A stretch of 61,288 nucleotides of DNA from Halorubrum sp. SD626R (GCF_001261915.1 NZ_CVRT01000109.1:1-61288), one strand, 5' to 3'; positions 49,977 through 61,111 are shown, counted from the first letter of the stretch. Translations and numbers: made by a program. The notes: generated by a model not told the origin, from the letters alone.

Positions 49977-52052
49977 ATGACAGACCGACACACGCTCGAA
50001 CGGCTCAGCGAGGAGTACCGGACGAACGTCCCGGACGACCTCCGGGAACCCCGCTCGTTCGACTGGTACCTCGACGCGCTGTACGAGGAGCCGCGCATCG
50101 CGCGGAACGCCCACCAGCGCGTCGCCGACATGTTCGACTACTACGGCACCCGATACGACGAGGAGCGCGGCGTGGTGGAGTACGCGCTCGCCGCGGACGA
50201 CCCGCTGCACGACGGCGAGAACGTCTTCTACGGCCGCGAGGTCCACGAGTCGATCCACGAGTTCGTCAACAAGGTGAAGTCCGGCGCCCGCGGGCTGGGC
50301 CCCGAGAAGCGGATCAAGCTCCTCTTGGGGCCGGTCGGCTCCGGGAAGTCGCACTTCGACTGGCTCACGCGCCGCTACTTCGAGGCGTACACCCGCGAGG
50401 AGGCCGGTCGGATGTACACCTTCCGCTGGGTCGACCTCTGCTCGGTGATCGACGACCAGGACCCGGGCGACGACGCGGTGCGCTCGCCGATGAACCAGGA
50501 CCCGCTCGTGCTCCTCCCGCGACCGCAGCGGGAGGCGGTCATCGAGGACCTCAACGAGCGGCTCGACGCCCCGTACAGCCTCCGGAACGACCAGCATCCG
50601 GACCCGGCCTCGGAGTTCTACCTGAACGAGCTGCTGGCGCACTACGACGACGACCTGCAGCGCGTGCTCGACGAGCACGTCGAGGTCGTCCGGCTCGTCG
50701 CCGACGAGAACCGCCGGGAGTGCATCGAGACGTTCGAGCCGAAGGACAAGAAGAACCAGGACGAGACCGAACTCACCGGCGACGTCAACTACGCGAAGCT
50801 CGCGGTCTACGGCGAGTCCGACCCGCGCGCGTTCGACTACGCCGGCGCGTTCTGCAACGCGAACCGCGGCCTCTTCTCCGGCGAGGAGCTGCTGAAGCTC
50901 CAGCGGGAGTTCCTCTACGACTTCCTGCACGCCTCTCAGGAGTCGACGATCAAGCCGAAGAACAACCCCCGGATCGACATCGACCAGGTAATCGTCGGCC
51001 GGACGAACATGCCGGAGTACCGCGAGAAGACGGGCGACGAGAAGATGGAGGCGTTCAACGACCGCACCAAGCGGATCGACTACCCCTACGTGTTGGAGTA
51101 CGACAGCGAGGCAGAGATCTACGGGAAGATGCTCGACAACGCGGACGTGCCGAACGTCCACGTCGAGCCGCACGCCTTGGAGATGGCCGGCCTCTTCGGC
51201 GTGTTGACCCGCCTCGAAGAGCCCACCGACGAGACGGTGAGCCTCCTCGACAAGGCGAAGGTGTACAACGGCGAGCTGGAGGACGAGGAGATCGACCGCC
51301 GGAAACTGCGGGAGGACGCCGCCGAGCAGGCCGACGTGAGCGAGGGAATGGACGGCGTCTCCGCCCGGTTCATCGGCGACGAGATTGCCGAGGCGATCAT
51401 GGACGCCACCCACCGCGACCGCGGCTACCTCTCGCCGCTCTCCGTCTTCGACCACTTCGAGGCGAACCTCGGGGGGCACGGCTCCATCGCCGCCGAGGAC
51501 CTCGACCGCTACGAGCGCCTCTTGGAGACCGTCCGCGAGGAGTACCGGGAGCGCGCCATCGAGGACGTTCGGCACGCGTTAGCGTACGACGTAGACGAGC
51601 TCCGTCGCCAGGGCGAGAAGTACATGGACCACGTGATGGCGTACATCGACGACGACACCGTCGACGACGAGCTCACGGGCCGCGAGACGGAGCCCGACGA
51701 GACGTTCATGCGCGCGGTCGAAGAGCAGCTCGACGTCCCCTCCGACCGGAAGGACGACTTCCGACAGGAGGTGTCGAACTGGGTGTCGCGGCGCGCCCGG
51801 GAGGGGCGCGACTTCGACCCCCAGGAGAACGACCGCCTCCGGCGGGCCTTAGAGCGCAAGCTGTGGGAGGACAAGAAGCACAACATCAACTTCTCCGCGC
51901 TGGTCTCGGCGACCGACCTCGACGACGAGGAACGCAGCGCCTGGGTCGACGCCCTCGTCGACCGGGGCTACTCCGAGGACGGCGCGGCGGAGGTGTTGGA
52001 GTACGCGGGCGCCGCCGTCGCCCGCTCGGAGATCGAGGACGACGGGGGCTGA
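49977..52052 (+). CDS. prkA: PrkA-family AAA+ ATPase/serine protein kinase, first copy
   Basis: A 691-residue PrkA (YeaG-like) protein. The N-terminal region (SFDWYLDALYEEPRIARNAH, then QRVADMFDYYGT) and P-loop LLLGPVGSGKSHFDWLTRRY are characteristic. Further conserved parts are NRGLFSGEELLKLQREFLYD, STIKPKNNPRIDIDQVIVGR and the C-terminal PrkA domain. PrkA is a stress and starvation kinase with an AAA+ core. The start at ATG 49977 (MTDRHTLERLSEEY) matches the family's N-terminus. It heads a four-gene operon, one base before the second PrkA. Confidence 0.93.
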   Translation: MTDRHTLERLSEEYRTNVPDDLREPRSFDWYLDALYEEPRIARNAHQRVADMFDYYGTRYDEERGVVEYALAADDPLHDGENVFYGREVHESIHEFVNKVKSGARGLGPEKRIKLLLGPVGSGKSHFDWLTRRYFEAYTREEAGRMYTFRWVDLCSVIDDQDPGDDAVRSPMNQDPLVLLPRPQREAVIEDLNERLDAPYSLRNDQHPDPASEFYLNELLAHYDDDLQRVLDEHVEVVRLVADENRRECIETFEPKDKKNQDETELTGDVNYAKLAVYGESDPRAFDYAGAFCNANRGLFSGEELLKLQREFLYDFLHASQESTIKPKNNPRIDIDQVIVGRTNMPEYREKTGDEKMEAFNDRTKRIDYPYVLEYDSEAEIYGKMLDNADVPNVHVEPHALEMAGLFGVLTRLEEPTDETVSLLDKAKVYNGELEDEEIDRRKLREDAAEQADVSEGMDGVSARFIGDEIAEAIMDATHRDRGYLSPLSVFDHFEANLGGHGSIAAEDLDRYERLLETVREEYRERAIEDVRHALAYDVDELRRQGEKYMDHVMAYIDDDTVDDELTGRETEPDETFMRAVEEQLDVPSDRKDDFRQEVSNWVSRRAREGRDFDPQENDRLRRALERKLWEDKKHNINFSALVSATDLDDEERSAWVDALVDRGYSEDGAAEVLEYAGAAVARSEIEDDGG

Positions 52053-52053
52053 G

Positions 52054-54492
52054 ATGAGCGAGTCAGACCGATCCGACGGCGAGGGGTTCGTCCGGGCCGC
52101 CGACGAGACCCTCCGCGGCGCGTACGACCCGCCGATGAGTCTCGACGAGTACGTCGACCGCGTCTTGGAGAACCCCGTCGCGGCCGCCTCCGGCGCGCGC
52201 TACGTCCTCGCGGCGATCGAGTCCGAGGGCACCCGCGAGGTCCGCGAGCGCGGCGAGCGGCTGGAGCGGTACCGCTTCTTCGACGACCCGTTCAACGACG
52301 GCGAGCACGCCGTCCTCGGCAACACCGCCGCGCTTAACGCGTTCGTCGACGACCTCCGGGCCGCCGCGGCGGGCCGCGGCAACGACGAGAGCATCGTCTG
52401 GATCGACGGCCCCACCGCGACCGGGAAATCGGAGTTCAAGCGGTGTCTGGTGAACGGCCTCCGGGAGTTCTCGAAGACCGACGCCGGGCGCCGCTACACC
52501 GTCGAGTGGAACGTCACCGGCGCCGGCGGCGGGATCGGCGGGGGCGGGACGGGCGCCGCGTCGCTCTCGTACGGCGACGGCGGCGACGCCGCGGCGTGGT
52601 ACCGCAGCCCGGTGCAGGCGCACCCCCTCTCGGTGTTCCCCGAGGCCGTCCGGGAGTCGATCGCCGACGCCGTCGACGACGACGCCTACCCGATCGCGGC
52701 CGACGTCGACCTCGACCCGTTCAGCCGCGAGGCGTACGACCACCTGGAGTCGGCGTACCGCGACGAGGGCCGCCGTGACCTCTTCTCGGCGATCACCGAC
52801 CGCGACCACCTCCGCGTGACGAGCTACGTCGTCGACGTGGGCGAGGGGATCGGGGTGCTCCACGCCGAGGACGACGGGACGCCGAAAGAGCGGCTCGTCG
52901 GCTCGTGGATGGGCGGGATGCTCCGCGAGCTCGACTCGCGCGGGCGGAAGAACCCGCAGGCGTTCAGCTACGACGGCGTGCTCTCGCAGGGGAACGGCGT
53001 CGCGACCGTCGTCGAGGACGCCAGCCAGCACGCCGACCTGCTCCGGCGGCTGCTCAACGTCCCCGACGAGCGCCGCGTGAAGCTCGACAAGGGGATCGGG
53101 ATGGACCTGGACACGCAGCTCATCGTCATCTCGAACCCAGACCTGGACGCCGAGCTCGACCGCCACGCCGACCGCGAGGGCGCCGATCCGCTGAAGGCGC
53201 TGAAGCGGCGGCTCACCCGCCACGAGTTCCGCTACCTGACGAACCGGCGGCTGGAGGCGGAGCTGTTACGCCGCGAGGTCGGCGGCGTCCGCGGCGTGCC
53301 GACCGTCGACGGGGTGGACGAGGCGGCGACCGAGTCGGGGACGACCGACCGCGACGATCCCGCCCGCGATCCGGCGGACGAGCCCGGCGCGGCGGCGCTG
53401 ACGATCGACGTCCGCGACGACGACGGGACGGTCACCGAGCGCGAGCTGGCGCCGCACGCGGTCGGCGCGGCGGCGCTGTACGCGGTCGCCACCCGGCTCG
53501 ACACCGAGGACCTCCCGCCGGGCGTCGGGCTCATCGGAAAGGCGGAGCTGTACGAGACCGGGGAACTCCGGCGAGAGGCGGCCGACGGGGACGAGGAGAC
53601 GGTCACGGTCGACGACGTCGACTTCGGCGACGGCGACGGGCGGAACGGGATCCCGGTGACGTACACCCGCGACGTCGTCGCCGACCTGCTCGGGAGCGAC
53701 GCCGACCGCAGCCACCCGGAGCTCCCGGTCGAGCGCGTCGTCACGCCGACGGACGTGCTCGACGCGATGGCCGACGGGCTCTCGGCGGCGCCGCTGTTCT
53801 CCCGCTCGGAGGTCGCGGAGTTCGAGAGCCGGCAGGCCCCGGTCGCCGAGCGGATCCGGGAGCGCCAGCGCGCCGACGTGATCGACGCCGCCCTCGCGGA
53901 GGCGACCGTCTCGGAGGAGACGGTCGCGGAGTACGTCGAGCACGTGTACGCCTGGGACGCCGACGAGCCGGTGGAGACGGAGCGCGGTCCCGCGGAGCCC
54001 GACGCGCTCGCGATGAAGGTGTTCGAGACGGAGACGCTGGGGCGGTTCGACGAGGACGACTACTACGGCACCGACCCGACGCGGGAGGTCGGCGAGTTCC
54101 GTCGCGACCGCGTCATCCGGGCGCTCACCCGGTACGCGTGGCGGAACCGCGGCGACGAGTTCAGCGTCGACGACGTGGAGCTCCGCGAGATCCCCGAGCT
54201 GCGAGAGGTGCTCGACGCGAACGACCTGGCCGACCTGAAGCGCCGCTTCCCGGAGCTCGACCCGGCCGAGTGGGCCGACCCGCCGGCCGACACCGAGACG
54301 GAACGCGTGAAGGCGGCGACGATAGACCGGCTCGTCGACCGCGGATACAGCCCCGCGTCGGCGGAGCTGACCAGCCGCGCCGTGATGCGCAACGCCCGCG
54401 ACGAGTGGGCCGACCTCGCCGCCGACGGCGGTGACGAGGAGCCACGGGGCGGCCGCGACGGCGGGAACGGGGGTGGGGTCTCGTGGGACTGA
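52054..54492 (+). CDS. PrkA-family AAA+ ATPase/kinase, divergent second copy
   Basis: An 812-residue diverged paralogue. It has its own N-terminus ([20 protein letters not shown]), a P-loop [20 protein letters not shown] and a Gly-rich insertion just after it (~residues 155-185) that the first copy lacks. The motif [20 protein letters not shown] occupies the place of the other copy's FSGEELLKLQ region. A disordered acidic stretch lies near residues 425-445. Retention of the P-loop suggests an active ATPase. The two copies probably work as a pair. It begins one base after the first gene and overlaps the next by ten bases. Confidence 0.88.
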   Translation: MSESDRSDGEGFVRAADETLRGAYDPPMSLDEYVDRVLENPVAAASGARYVLAAIESEGTREVRERGERLERYRFFDDPFNDGEHAVLGNTAALNAFVDDLRAAAAGRGNDESIVWIDGPTATGKSEFKRCLVNGLREFSKTDAGRRYTVEWNVTGAGGGIGGGGTGAASLSYGDGGDAAAWYRSPVQAHPLSVFPEAVRESIADAVDDDAYPIAADVDLDPFSREAYDHLESAYRDEGRRDLFSAITDRDHLRVTSYVVDVGEGIGVLHAEDDGTPKERLVGSWMGGMLRELDSRGRKNPQAFSYDGVLSQGNGVATVVEDASQHADLLRRLLNVPDERRVKLDKGIGMDLDTQLIVISNPDLDAELDRHADREGADPLKALKRRLTRHEFRYLTNRRLEAELLRREVGGVRGVPTVDGVDEAATESGTTDRDDPARDPADEPGAAALTIDVRDDDGTVTERELAPHAVGAAALYAVATRLDTEDLPPGVGLIGKAELYETGELRREAADGDEETVTVDDVDFGDGDGRNGIPVTYTRDVVADLLGSDADRSHPELPVERVVTPTDVLDAMADGLSAAPLFSRSEVAEFESRQAPVAERIRERQRADVIDAALAEATVSEETVAEYVEHVYAWDADEPVETERGPAEPDALAMKVFETETLGRFDEDDYYGTDPTREVGEFRRDRVIRALTRYAWRNRGDEFSVDDVELREIPELREVLDANDLADLKRRFPELDPAEWADPPADTETERVKAATIDRLVDRGYSPASAELTSRAVMRNARDEWADLAADGGDEEPRGGRDGGNGGGVSWD

Positions 54493-55865
54493 CCGACGAC
54501 CGCGAGCGCTTCCGCGAGGTCGGCGAGCAGCGCCGCGAGGACCTCTCGGAGTTCATCAGCCACGGCGACCTCGGGCGCTCCGGCCCCGATCAGGTCCGGA
54601 TTCCGGTGAAGATCGTCGACCTCCCGGAGTTCGAGTACGACCAGCGGGAGGCCGGCGGCGTCGGACAGGGGCAGGGCGGTCAGCCGCAGCCCGGCCAACC
54701 GGTCGACCCCGAGCCCGGCGACGGCGACGAGGAGGGCGACCCCGGCGAGGAGGGCGGCGAGCACGAGTACTACGAGATGGACCCCGAGGAGTTCGCGCGC
54801 GAGCTCGACGAGGCGCTCGGGCTCGACCTCGAACCGAAGGGGAAGCGCGTGGTCGAGGAGGTGGAGGGCGACTTCACCGACACCGCCCGCGCCGGCCCGC
54901 GCGGTACCCTCGACGTCGACGAGTTCTTCAAGCGCGGGCTGAAGCGCTACCTCGCGACCGACTTCGACGAGGAGTACGTCCGCGAGGGGCTCCGCGTCGC
55001 CGGCGCCGACGTGGACGACGCCTTCGCCTGGGCCCGCGACAAGGGAATTCCCGTGTCCCGGGCGTGGATCGCCGACGCCGCGGCGACCCTCGCCGAGGAG
55101 CGCGGCGAGCCCGTGACGGCGCTCGACCGCTGGGAGAGCTTCGACGCGCTCGACGCCGAGGTCGATCGCGAGCCCGTGAGCCACCGGATCCGCCGGGAGG
55201 GGCTCGACAGCGTCCCGTTCCGCCGGGAGGACGAGCGGTTCCGCCACCCGGAGGTGATCGAGAAGCGCGAGCGCAACGTCGTCGTCGTCAACGTGCGGGA
55301 CGCCTCCGGCTCGATGCGCGAGACGAAGCGCGAGCTGGTCGAGCGCGTGTTCACCCCGATGGACTGGTACCTGACGGGGAAGTACGACGCCGCGGAGTTC
55401 CGGTACGTGGTCCACGACGCCGAGGCGTGGGAGGTAGACCGCGAGGAGTTCTTCGGGATCCAGTCCGGCGGCGGCACCCGGATCTCCAGCGCCTACGAGC
55501 TCGTCGAGGAGATCCTCGAGGAGTACCCGTACAGCGAGTGGAACCGCTACGTCTTCGCCGCCGGCGACTCGGAGAACTCCGGCAGCGACACGACCGACGC
55601 GGTGATCCCGCTGATGGAGTCGATCGACGCCAATCTCCACGCGTACGTCGAGACCCAGCCCGGCGGCGCCGCGCCGAACGCGCGCCACGCCGACGAGGTG
55701 GAGGCGGCGCTCGGCGACGCCGACGACGTCGCTGTCGCGCGCGTGTCGGACCCGGACGACGTCACCGACGCCATCTACGAGATCCTCAGCACGGAGGCGG
55801 AAGGTGACGGCGCGGCCCCCAGTGAGGCGACGAGCGGGCGGACCGACGGGGGTGGTCGCCGATGA
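54483..55865 (+). CDS. UPF0229/DUF444 (YeaH-like) VWA-type protein
   Basis: A 460-residue protein from a GTG start. After an N-terminal region ([20 protein letters not shown]) and a Gly/Gln/Pro-rich linker, a VWA-like domain shows a MIDAS-like [38 protein letters not shown] and [19 protein letters not shown] then follow, as in bacterial YeaH. YeaH works with PrkA (YeaG) in bacteria; the exact role is unknown. The ten-base overlap with prkA2 and the ATGA overlap with spoVR show tight coupling. Confidence 0.9.
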   Translation: MGLTDDRERFREVGEQRREDLSEFISHGDLGRSGPDQVRIPVKIVDLPEFEYDQREAGGVGQGQGGQPQPGQPVDPEPGDGDEEGDPGEEGGEHEYYEMDPEEFARELDEALGLDLEPKGKRVVEEVEGDFTDTARAGPRGTLDVDEFFKRGLKRYLATDFDEEYVREGLRVAGADVDDAFAWARDKGIPVSRAWIADAAATLAEERGEPVTALDRWESFDALDAEVDREPVSHRIRREGLDSVPFRREDERFRHPEVIEKRERNVVVVNVRDASGSMRETKRELVERVFTPMDWYLTGKYDAAEFRYVVHDAEAWEVDREEFFGIQSGGGTRISSAYELVEEILEEYPYSEWNRYVFAAGDSENSGSDTTDAVIPLMESIDANLHAYVETQPGGAAPNARHADEVEAALGDADDVAVARVSDPDDVTDAIYEILSTEAEGDGAAPSEATSGRTDGGGRR

Positions 55866-57943
55866 GAGACGAGCGCGTCGAGGCGAAGCGCGAGGCGGAG
55901 ACCCTCGACGAGCCCGCCGCGGAGGCCCGCGAGCTCGCCGAGCGGCTCGGGCTGGAGCCGTACCCGGTCCGGTACTGGGTCGTCGGCCACGACGAGATGA
56001 ACGAGCTGATCGCCTACGGCGGCTTCCAGCGGCGCTACCCGCACTGGCGGTGGGGGATGAACTACGAGCGGCAGCGCAAGAAGGACCGGCACGGGCTCGG
56101 GAAGGCGTTCGAGATCGTCAACAACGACGACCCGAGCCACGCGTTCCTCCAGGAGTCGAACGCGACCGCCGACCAGAAGGCCGTCATCACGCACGTGGAG
56201 GCCCACGCCGACTTCTTCGCGAACAACCGCTGGTTCGGGCTGTACGCCGACCGCGGCGAGGGAGGGCCGAACGCCGCGGCGCGGCTGGAGCGCAACGCCG
56301 ACCGGATCTCGGCGATCGCCGACCGTCCGGACGTCGACCGCGACGAGGTCGAGCGCCTGGTCGACGCCGTGAGCGCGCTGGAGGACACGATCGACCAGCA
56401 CAGCCCGGTCGACGCCGCGCGGTCGGTCGCGGAGCCGGGCGTCTCGGAGGACGTGAGCGACCCCGACGACGACCCGGTCGCGGCGGTGGAAGAGCAGATC
56501 GCGGAGCTCGACCTCTCGGAGGAGGTGCGCCGCGACGTGTTCGACGACGAGTGGCTGGCGGCGCACGGCGAGGGGATCGAGCCGGAGGAGCCGCGCCCGG
56601 ACGTGCTCGCGTTCCTGCGCGACCACGGGAAGCGGTACGCCCCCGACAGCGGGAAGGCGGTCGACCGCGAGCCGTGGGAGACGACCGTCATCGACGCGAT
56701 CCGCGAGGAGGCGTACTACTTCGCCGGCCAGAAGCAGACGAAAGTGATGAACGAGGGGTGGGCGACCTACTGGGAGTCAGTCATGATGGGCGGCGAGGGG
56801 TTCGCCGGCCCCGACGAGTTCCTCACGTACGCGGACCACATGGCGCGGGTGCTCGGCTCGCCCGGGCTCAACCCCTACAAGCTCGGCTTCGAGCTGTGGA
56901 CCCACGTGGAGCTGCGGGCCGCCCGCCGCGACGTGATTGACAGACTGCTCCGCGTCGAGGGCGTGACGCCGGAGAACTTCCACTCGCGGATCGATCTCGA
57001 CGAGGTCGCCGAGGCGCTCGAACCCCACCCCGCGATCGCCGGCGCCGGACCGGCGACGCTCGACGAGCTGGCCGAGCTCGCCGCCGACGGCGACCCGCGG
57101 GTCGACGCCGAGGCGGTCGACCGGGCGCTCTCGGCCCGGGACGAGGGGGAAGCGGACGGCGACGGCGGCGAGACCGGTCCCGACGGGGGCCCGGACATCG
57201 AGCAATACCCGTGGAAGCTGCTGACGCGCGAGGGGCTCGCGGAGCGTCACTACGTCCTCTCGCGGCCCGAGCACCGCGGCGCGCTCCGCAACGTCTCCCG
57301 CGAGACGCTCGACGAGCGCGCCCGGTACATGTTCGACGTCGAACGGTACGCGAGCGTCGACGAGGCGCTCGACGACGTCGACCGAACCGCCGGCTGGGAC
57401 CGGATGGTGGAGGTGCGCGAGAGTCACAACGACGTGACGTTCATCGACGCGTTCCTCACCGACGAGTTCGTCCGCGAGGGGAACTACTTCACCTACGAGT
57501 ACAGTCGGGCCGCCGAGGAGCACCGCGTCGCCAGCGTCGATGCCGACGACGTCCGGCGGAAGCTCCTCCTCCAGTTCACGAACTTCGGCAAGCCGACGGT
57601 CGTCGTGCTCGACGGCAACTACCGGAACCGGGGCGAGCTCCTGCTCGGCCACCGGTTCAACGGGGTCGCACTCGACGAGGAGTCGGCGGCGGAGACGCTG
57701 AAACGTGCCTTCGAGCTGTGGGGCCGCCCCGTGAACCTCGCGACGATCCGCGTCGAGTACTCCGACGAGGCGATCCGCCGGGCGAAGCGCCGGGGCGCCG
57801 AGCCGGAGGGCGAGGAGGCCGGCGTGCGCTTCCAGTACGACGGCGGCGAGGTGACCGAGCACGACCTCGATCCGGAGATCCGCGAGCGGATCGAGGCCGA
57901 CGAGGTCGACTACGACACCAAGCCGGACGACTGGCTGGCGTGA
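55862..57943 (+). CDS. spoVR: SpoVR family protein
   Basis: A 693-residue SpoVR/YcgB-like protein. [78 protein letters not shown] and [12 protein letters not shown] are the family's most conserved blocks. A C-terminal domain (residues ~440-690, after an acidic linker) carries [20 protein letters not shown]. SpoVR is needed for spore cortex in Bacillus, but non-sporulating organisms keep it with PrkA and YeaH, implying a general stress role. It ends the operon. Confidence 0.94.
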   Translation: MRDERVEAKREAETLDEPAAEARELAERLGLEPYPVRYWVVGHDEMNELIAYGGFQRRYPHWRWGMNYERQRKKDRHGLGKAFEIVNNDDPSHAFLQESNATADQKAVITHVEAHADFFANNRWFGLYADRGEGGPNAAARLERNADRISAIADRPDVDRDEVERLVDAVSALEDTIDQHSPVDAARSVAEPGVSEDVSDPDDDPVAAVEEQIAELDLSEEVRRDVFDDEWLAAHGEGIEPEEPRPDVLAFLRDHGKRYAPDSGKAVDREPWETTVIDAIREEAYYFAGQKQTKVMNEGWATYWESVMMGGEGFAGPDEFLTYADHMARVLGSPGLNPYKLGFELWTHVELRAARRDVIDRLLRVEGVTPENFHSRIDLDEVAEALEPHPAIAGAGPATLDELAELAADGDPRVDAEAVDRALSARDEGEADGDGGETGPDGGPDIEQYPWKLLTREGLAERHYVLSRPEHRGALRNVSRETLDERARYMFDVERYASVDEALDDVDRTAGWDRMVEVRESHNDVTFIDAFLTDEFVREGNYFTYEYSRAAEEHRVASVDADDVRRKLLLQFTNFGKPTVVVLDGNYRNRGELLLGHRFNGVALDEESAAETLKRAFELWGRPVNLATIRVEYSDEAIRRAKRRGAEPEGEEAGVRFQYDGGEVTEHDLDPEIRERIEADEVDYDTKPDDWLA

Positions 57944-57977
57944 GAAGCAGGCGATCGGGCCTCGGCGCGAGCGGGAC

Positions 57978-58676
57978 CTACGACAGCGCCGCGACGAGGT
58001 CGGCGACCGCCTCGGTCTCCTCCTCGTTGATGCCGTGGCCCATCCCCTCGTAGATCCGCTCGTCAACGTCGGCGCCGAGCGCCTCCAACACCGCGCTCGT
58101 CTCGTGGACGCGCTCCTCCGGGATGTGCGGGTCGACGTCGCTGCAGCCGAGGAACGCCGGCGTCCCGCCGAGCGCCGCGGCGGGGTCGCCGTCGATCGCG
58201 GCCGCGGCGTGCGAGACGTAGTCGTCGACGTCGACCGACTCGCCGATCAGCCCGCCGCTTAAGACCGCGAGCCCGCCGTACCGGGTCGGGTTCCGCGCGA
58301 CGAACTCGCTCGCGAGGCAGGCGCCCTGCGAGAAGCCGCCGACGAGGACGCGCTCGGCCGGGATCCCGGCGTCCGTCGCCGTCTCGACCGCGCGGCCGAC
58401 GGCGCGGAGCCCGGAGCTCCGGCCGGGCTCGTTCTCCGCGACGGGCGCGAGGAAGGAGTTCGGGTACCAGGTGTTGGCGGCCGCCTGGGGGGCCAGCAGA
58501 GCCACGTCACCGCTGCCGCCGATCTCCTCGCCGAAGTCGACGATGCTCCGAGCGGTCGCGCCGCGGCCGTGGACGAGGACGACGGCCGCGTCGGCGTCCG
58601 CGACGGGAGTGCCGGCCGTCACCAGCTCCTCGTCGGCGTGCGGGTCGTCACCCGCGTGGGGCGTCCGGCCGCTCAT
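57978..58676 (-). CDS. Alpha/beta hydrolase (phospholipase/carboxylesterase-like)
   Basis: A 232-residue alpha/beta hydrolase. The nucleophile elbow VLVGGFSQGACLASEFVARN carries Ser in GFSQG. An Asp follows in FLGCSDVDPHIPEERV, and the catalytic His is in GMGHGINEEE. The VLVHGRGATARSI oxyanion strand is near the N-terminus. It belongs to the carboxylesterase group that includes MhqD-type quinone-stress hydrolases. Its ATG overlaps the VOC gene's stop by four bases, so it is co-translated with that gene. Confidence 0.9.
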   Translation of the reverse strand: MSGRTPHAGDDPHADEELVTAGTPVADADAAVVLVHGRGATARSIVDFGEEIGGSGDVALLAPQAAANTWYPNSFLAPVAENEPGRSSGLRAVGRAVETATDAGIPAERVLVGGFSQGACLASEFVARNPTRYGGLAVLSGGLIGESVDVDDYVSHAAAAIDGDPAAALGGTPAFLGCSDVDPHIPEERVHETSAVLEALGADVDERIYEGMGHGINEEETEAVADLVAALS

Positions 58677-59287
58677 ACGCCGACGCCCGCGTCCGCGTCG
58701 GGCAGGTCGTGCTTCTTCACCGGGAGGCCGAGCTCTTCGAGGGCCCCCTTCATGTGGCGGTCCTGCGCGAAGTCGGCGCCGTCCTCCTCGCGGAGGCGCT
58801 GGGCGGTCGCGAGCACCTCGCCCTTGCGGTCGTCCGGGATCTCGTACTTGTCGGCGGAGAGCTCGATGACGAGGCCGTTGTTGTCCTGCGTGTAGATCGA
58901 GTGGAATATCCCCCGGTCGAACACGTTGTATCCCTTGCCGGCCTCCTCTAACGCCGCCATGATATCCTCGTACTCGTCGGGCTCAACGCTGAAACAGAGG
59001 TGGTGGACCGCGCCGGTACCGGCGCGCTGCCCGCGGGCCGAGGGGCGGTCGTCGCTCACGAAGAACGTCAGGATCCGACCGTCACCGGTGTCGAAGAACA
59101 GGTGCGTCTGGGACGGGTCGTCGAGGTTCGGCTGGCGGAGGACGAGGGGCATCCCGAGCAGGTCGCGGTAGAAAGCGATCGTGTCGGCCTCGTTGCTCCC
59201 CCAGACCGTGATGTGGTCGGTGCCGCTGGTGTGGAACGGTGCGTCCGGAAGCTCCGTCGTGACCGGAGCCGCGCTTTCCTCGCTCAT
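58673..59287 (-). CDS. VOC-family (glyoxalase/ring-cleaving dioxygenase-like) protein
   Basis: A 204-residue protein with a vicinal-oxygen-chelate fold. Metal ligands are predicted in GTDHITVWGSNEADTIAFYR (His) and AVHHLCFSVEPDEYEDIMAA (His), with Glu in NNGLVIELSADKYEIPDDR. The module LLGMPLVLRQPNLDDPSQTH is typical of ring-cleaving dioxygenase relatives. With the downstream hydrolase it resembles the MhqO/MhqD pair that detoxifies quinones in Bacillus, though MhqO has two VOC domains and this protein one plus a helical tail. Substrate unknown. Confidence 0.85.
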   Translation of the reverse strand: MSEESAAPVTTELPDAPFHTSGTDHITVWGSNEADTIAFYRDLLGMPLVLRQPNLDDPSQTHLFFDTGDGRILTFFVSDDRPSARGQRAGTGAVHHLCFSVEPDEYEDIMAALEEAGKGYNVFDRGIFHSIYTQDNNGLVIELSADKYEIPDDRKGEVLATAQRLREEDGADFAQDRHMKGALEELGLPVKKHDLPDADAGVGV

Positions 59288-59428
59288 ACCGGTCGTACGT
59301 GACGAGCACGTATAAAAACGAAAGGGACCCCCGGGTGATCGACTGACATCGGTGTTATCGGCGCAGCGGGGCCGCGGACCCCGCCGGCGAAGCGATCGAT
59401 TTACCCGACCGACGGCGGATCGACGGCC

Positions 59429-59575
59429 ATGGAGATACTCCTCCACTCCGGGCTCGAACATCCGAACACGCTCTGGATCGCCGTCAGCGCGGTCGTCGCC
59501 TTCGTTCTCGGGATCGGCGTCGGCGCCGCTCGAGTGGGACTCGGATCCGCGCTCCGCGATATCGTCAGCGAGTGA
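59429..59575 (+). CDS. Single-pass small membrane protein (48 aa)
   Basis: A 48-residue frame, MEILLHSGLEHPNTLWIAVS then AVVAFVLGIGVGAARVGLGS, with one transmembrane helix and a short C-terminus. Third codon positions are G/C-biased. No known family. The start is ATG 59429. Confidence 0.55.
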   Translation: MEILLHSGLEHPNTLWIAVSAVVAFVLGIGVGAARVGLGSALRDIVSE

Positions 59576-59605
59576 CGCGGAAAGCGGTGCGGAGAGCGGC
59601 GCGAG

Positions 59606-59815
59606 TCAGGAGCGCCGCCAGACCGACGGCGCGACGCCGAGCGCTCGGACGACGTACGGGTAGCCGATCGCGACGGCGACGACGAGCCCCGCCGAGGCGA
59701 GGGGGCCGGGCGCGCCGGCGACTCGCTCGACGAGCGACAGCGCCGCGACCATCAGCAGGAACATCGCGGCCCAGTGCGGGGCGAGCTGCCGCACCTTCTC
59801 TCGGGTCGAACTCAC
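59606..59815 (-). CDS. Small two-helix membrane protein (69 aa)
   Basis: A 69-residue protein from GTG 59815 (MSSTREKVRQLAPHWAAMFL). Two hydrophobic helices (HWAAMFLLMVAALSLVERV and LASAGLVVAVAIGYPYVV) precede a short basic end. The family is unknown to me. It is convergent with the small membrane gene at 59429. Confidence 0.6.
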   Translation of the reverse strand: MSSTREKVRQLAPHWAAMFLLMVAALSLVERVAGAPGPLASAGLVVAVAIGYPYVVRALGVAPSVWRRS

Positions 59816-59966
59816 GGCTCGGACGACGGGCGCGACACGTATAGGCTGTCCCCCGCGGTCTCGGTCGGTAACGAAGACCGTCTCACGGGAGGAACGAGGA
59901 GACGGAAGGGCGGAGACCGAACGACCTCGGAGAGCGAGGTCGAGTCCGGCCGACGGGGCTGTTAGA

Positions 59967-60827
59967 TCAGTACCGCGAGGGGATAAACGCCGCGCCGAGC
60001 AGGAGCAGCGAGGAGAGGACCGCGAGGACCAGCACGCGCGTCAGCCCGCTGTTGTACTGCTGGAACTGGTCGATCTGCGAGACCTGCGCCTCGTACCCCT
60101 CGATGTCGCTCGACAGCTGCATCGTCGAGGCGTCGGAGAAGTGCGCGATGAACTCCGTCTCGCCGACCGTGACCCGGGAGTGTTGCTCTATCTCGATACT
60201 CTCGGTTTCCGTCGCCTCCCAGACGACCACCGCCTGCTCCGCCGTGACATCGTCGACGGTCACGGTATTGCCGCCGTACTCGAAGGCGTCGCCCGTGGCG
60301 TACGACCGCTCCTCGGGAGCCGGGAAATATTCGCCCGCCGGGACGAGCGTCGACTCGCCGTCCTCGGTAACGACGACGTACTCGCCGTCGTCGCGCTCGA
60401 CGGTCTCGTTGTCGGCCTGCGGGTCGTTCTCGAGGATAGCCTGTCGATCGAGAACCTCAACGAGCGTGAACTCGCTCGGATCCTCGCCGGAAATCGCCAC
60501 GCGCCACTCCCGGTCGCCGACTTCGACGGTCGAGTCGTTCGCCCAGGCCTCGGACTGTTCCACCGTCATTTCGCGCTCGATCGTGGCGACGATTGACGTC
60601 GAGGCGCCGCCGCCGCCGTGACCGCCGCCACCGCCCTCCTCGACCTCGGCGATTTCGGCGACGACGTACTCCTCGCCGTCGACCTCGATCGTGTCACCCT
60701 GAGAGACTTCGAAGTCGGGATTCTCGAAGCCAATCTCCGGGGTCTCGGCCGTCGCGGTGAGGACACCCGCTCCGCCCGCGATCAGCACGAAGAGCGCGAC
60801 GTACACGGCCACAGCGCGTCGTTGCAT
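59967..60827 (-). CDS. Exported/membrane protein with N- and C-terminal helices
   Basis: A 286-residue protein. An N-terminal hydrophobic segment (VAVYVALFVLIAGGAGVLTA, ~5-24) acts as a signal anchor. It is followed by an extracellular beta-rich acidic domain with a His/Gly-rich patch (EGGGGGHGGGGAST), and a C-terminal transmembrane helix (VLVLAVLSSLLLLGAAFIP) ends in a short basic tail. I do not recognise the family. ATG 60827 is chosen over GTG 60845, because a TATA-like TTATAC (60851-60856, minus strand) lies about 27 nt upstream. Confidence 0.68.
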   Translation of the reverse strand: MQRRAVAVYVALFVLIAGGAGVLTATAETPEIGFENPDFEVSQGDTIEVDGEEYVVAEIAEVEEGGGGGHGGGGASTSIVATIEREMTVEQSEAWANDSTVEVGDREWRVAISGEDPSEFTLVEVLDRQAILENDPQADNETVERDDGEYVVVTEDGESTLVPAGEYFPAPEERSYATGDAFEYGGNTVTVDDVTAEQAVVVWEATETESIEIEQHSRVTVGETEFIAHFSDASTMQLSSDIEGYEAQVSQIDQFQQYNSGLTRVLVLAVLSSLLLLGAAFIPSRY

Positions 60828-60850
60828 GGTTTCAGCATGGGTCACCCCGT

Positions 60851-60856
60851 GTATAA
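60851..60856 (-). promoter_or_regulatory. TATA-like box of the gene starting at 60827
   Basis: On the minus strand it reads TTATAC, centred about 27 nt upstream of ATG 60827. That decides the leaderless start codon against the in-frame GTG at 60845. Confidence 0.5.
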
Positions 60857-61111
60857 CGGTTACTAAGCCGAGCGACCGGGACAGTCGAACCGGGCCACCG
60901 CTCCGCCCTGACGCTACCGGCGAGGCGAGCGGGGAGGGGAGCGAAACGGGACATCCGACGGCGTAGCGTCGCCCGCGTGGCGCGCGAATACACCGGAGCT
61001 CCGCCGAACGCCGGACGAGGTCGAATCGAGGTCACCGATCCGGCGAAGCGTGACCGCGCGTCCGCCGGTGAGTACTACGACGTGGCAGCCGCTGTCGACT
61101 GATGGATAAAA

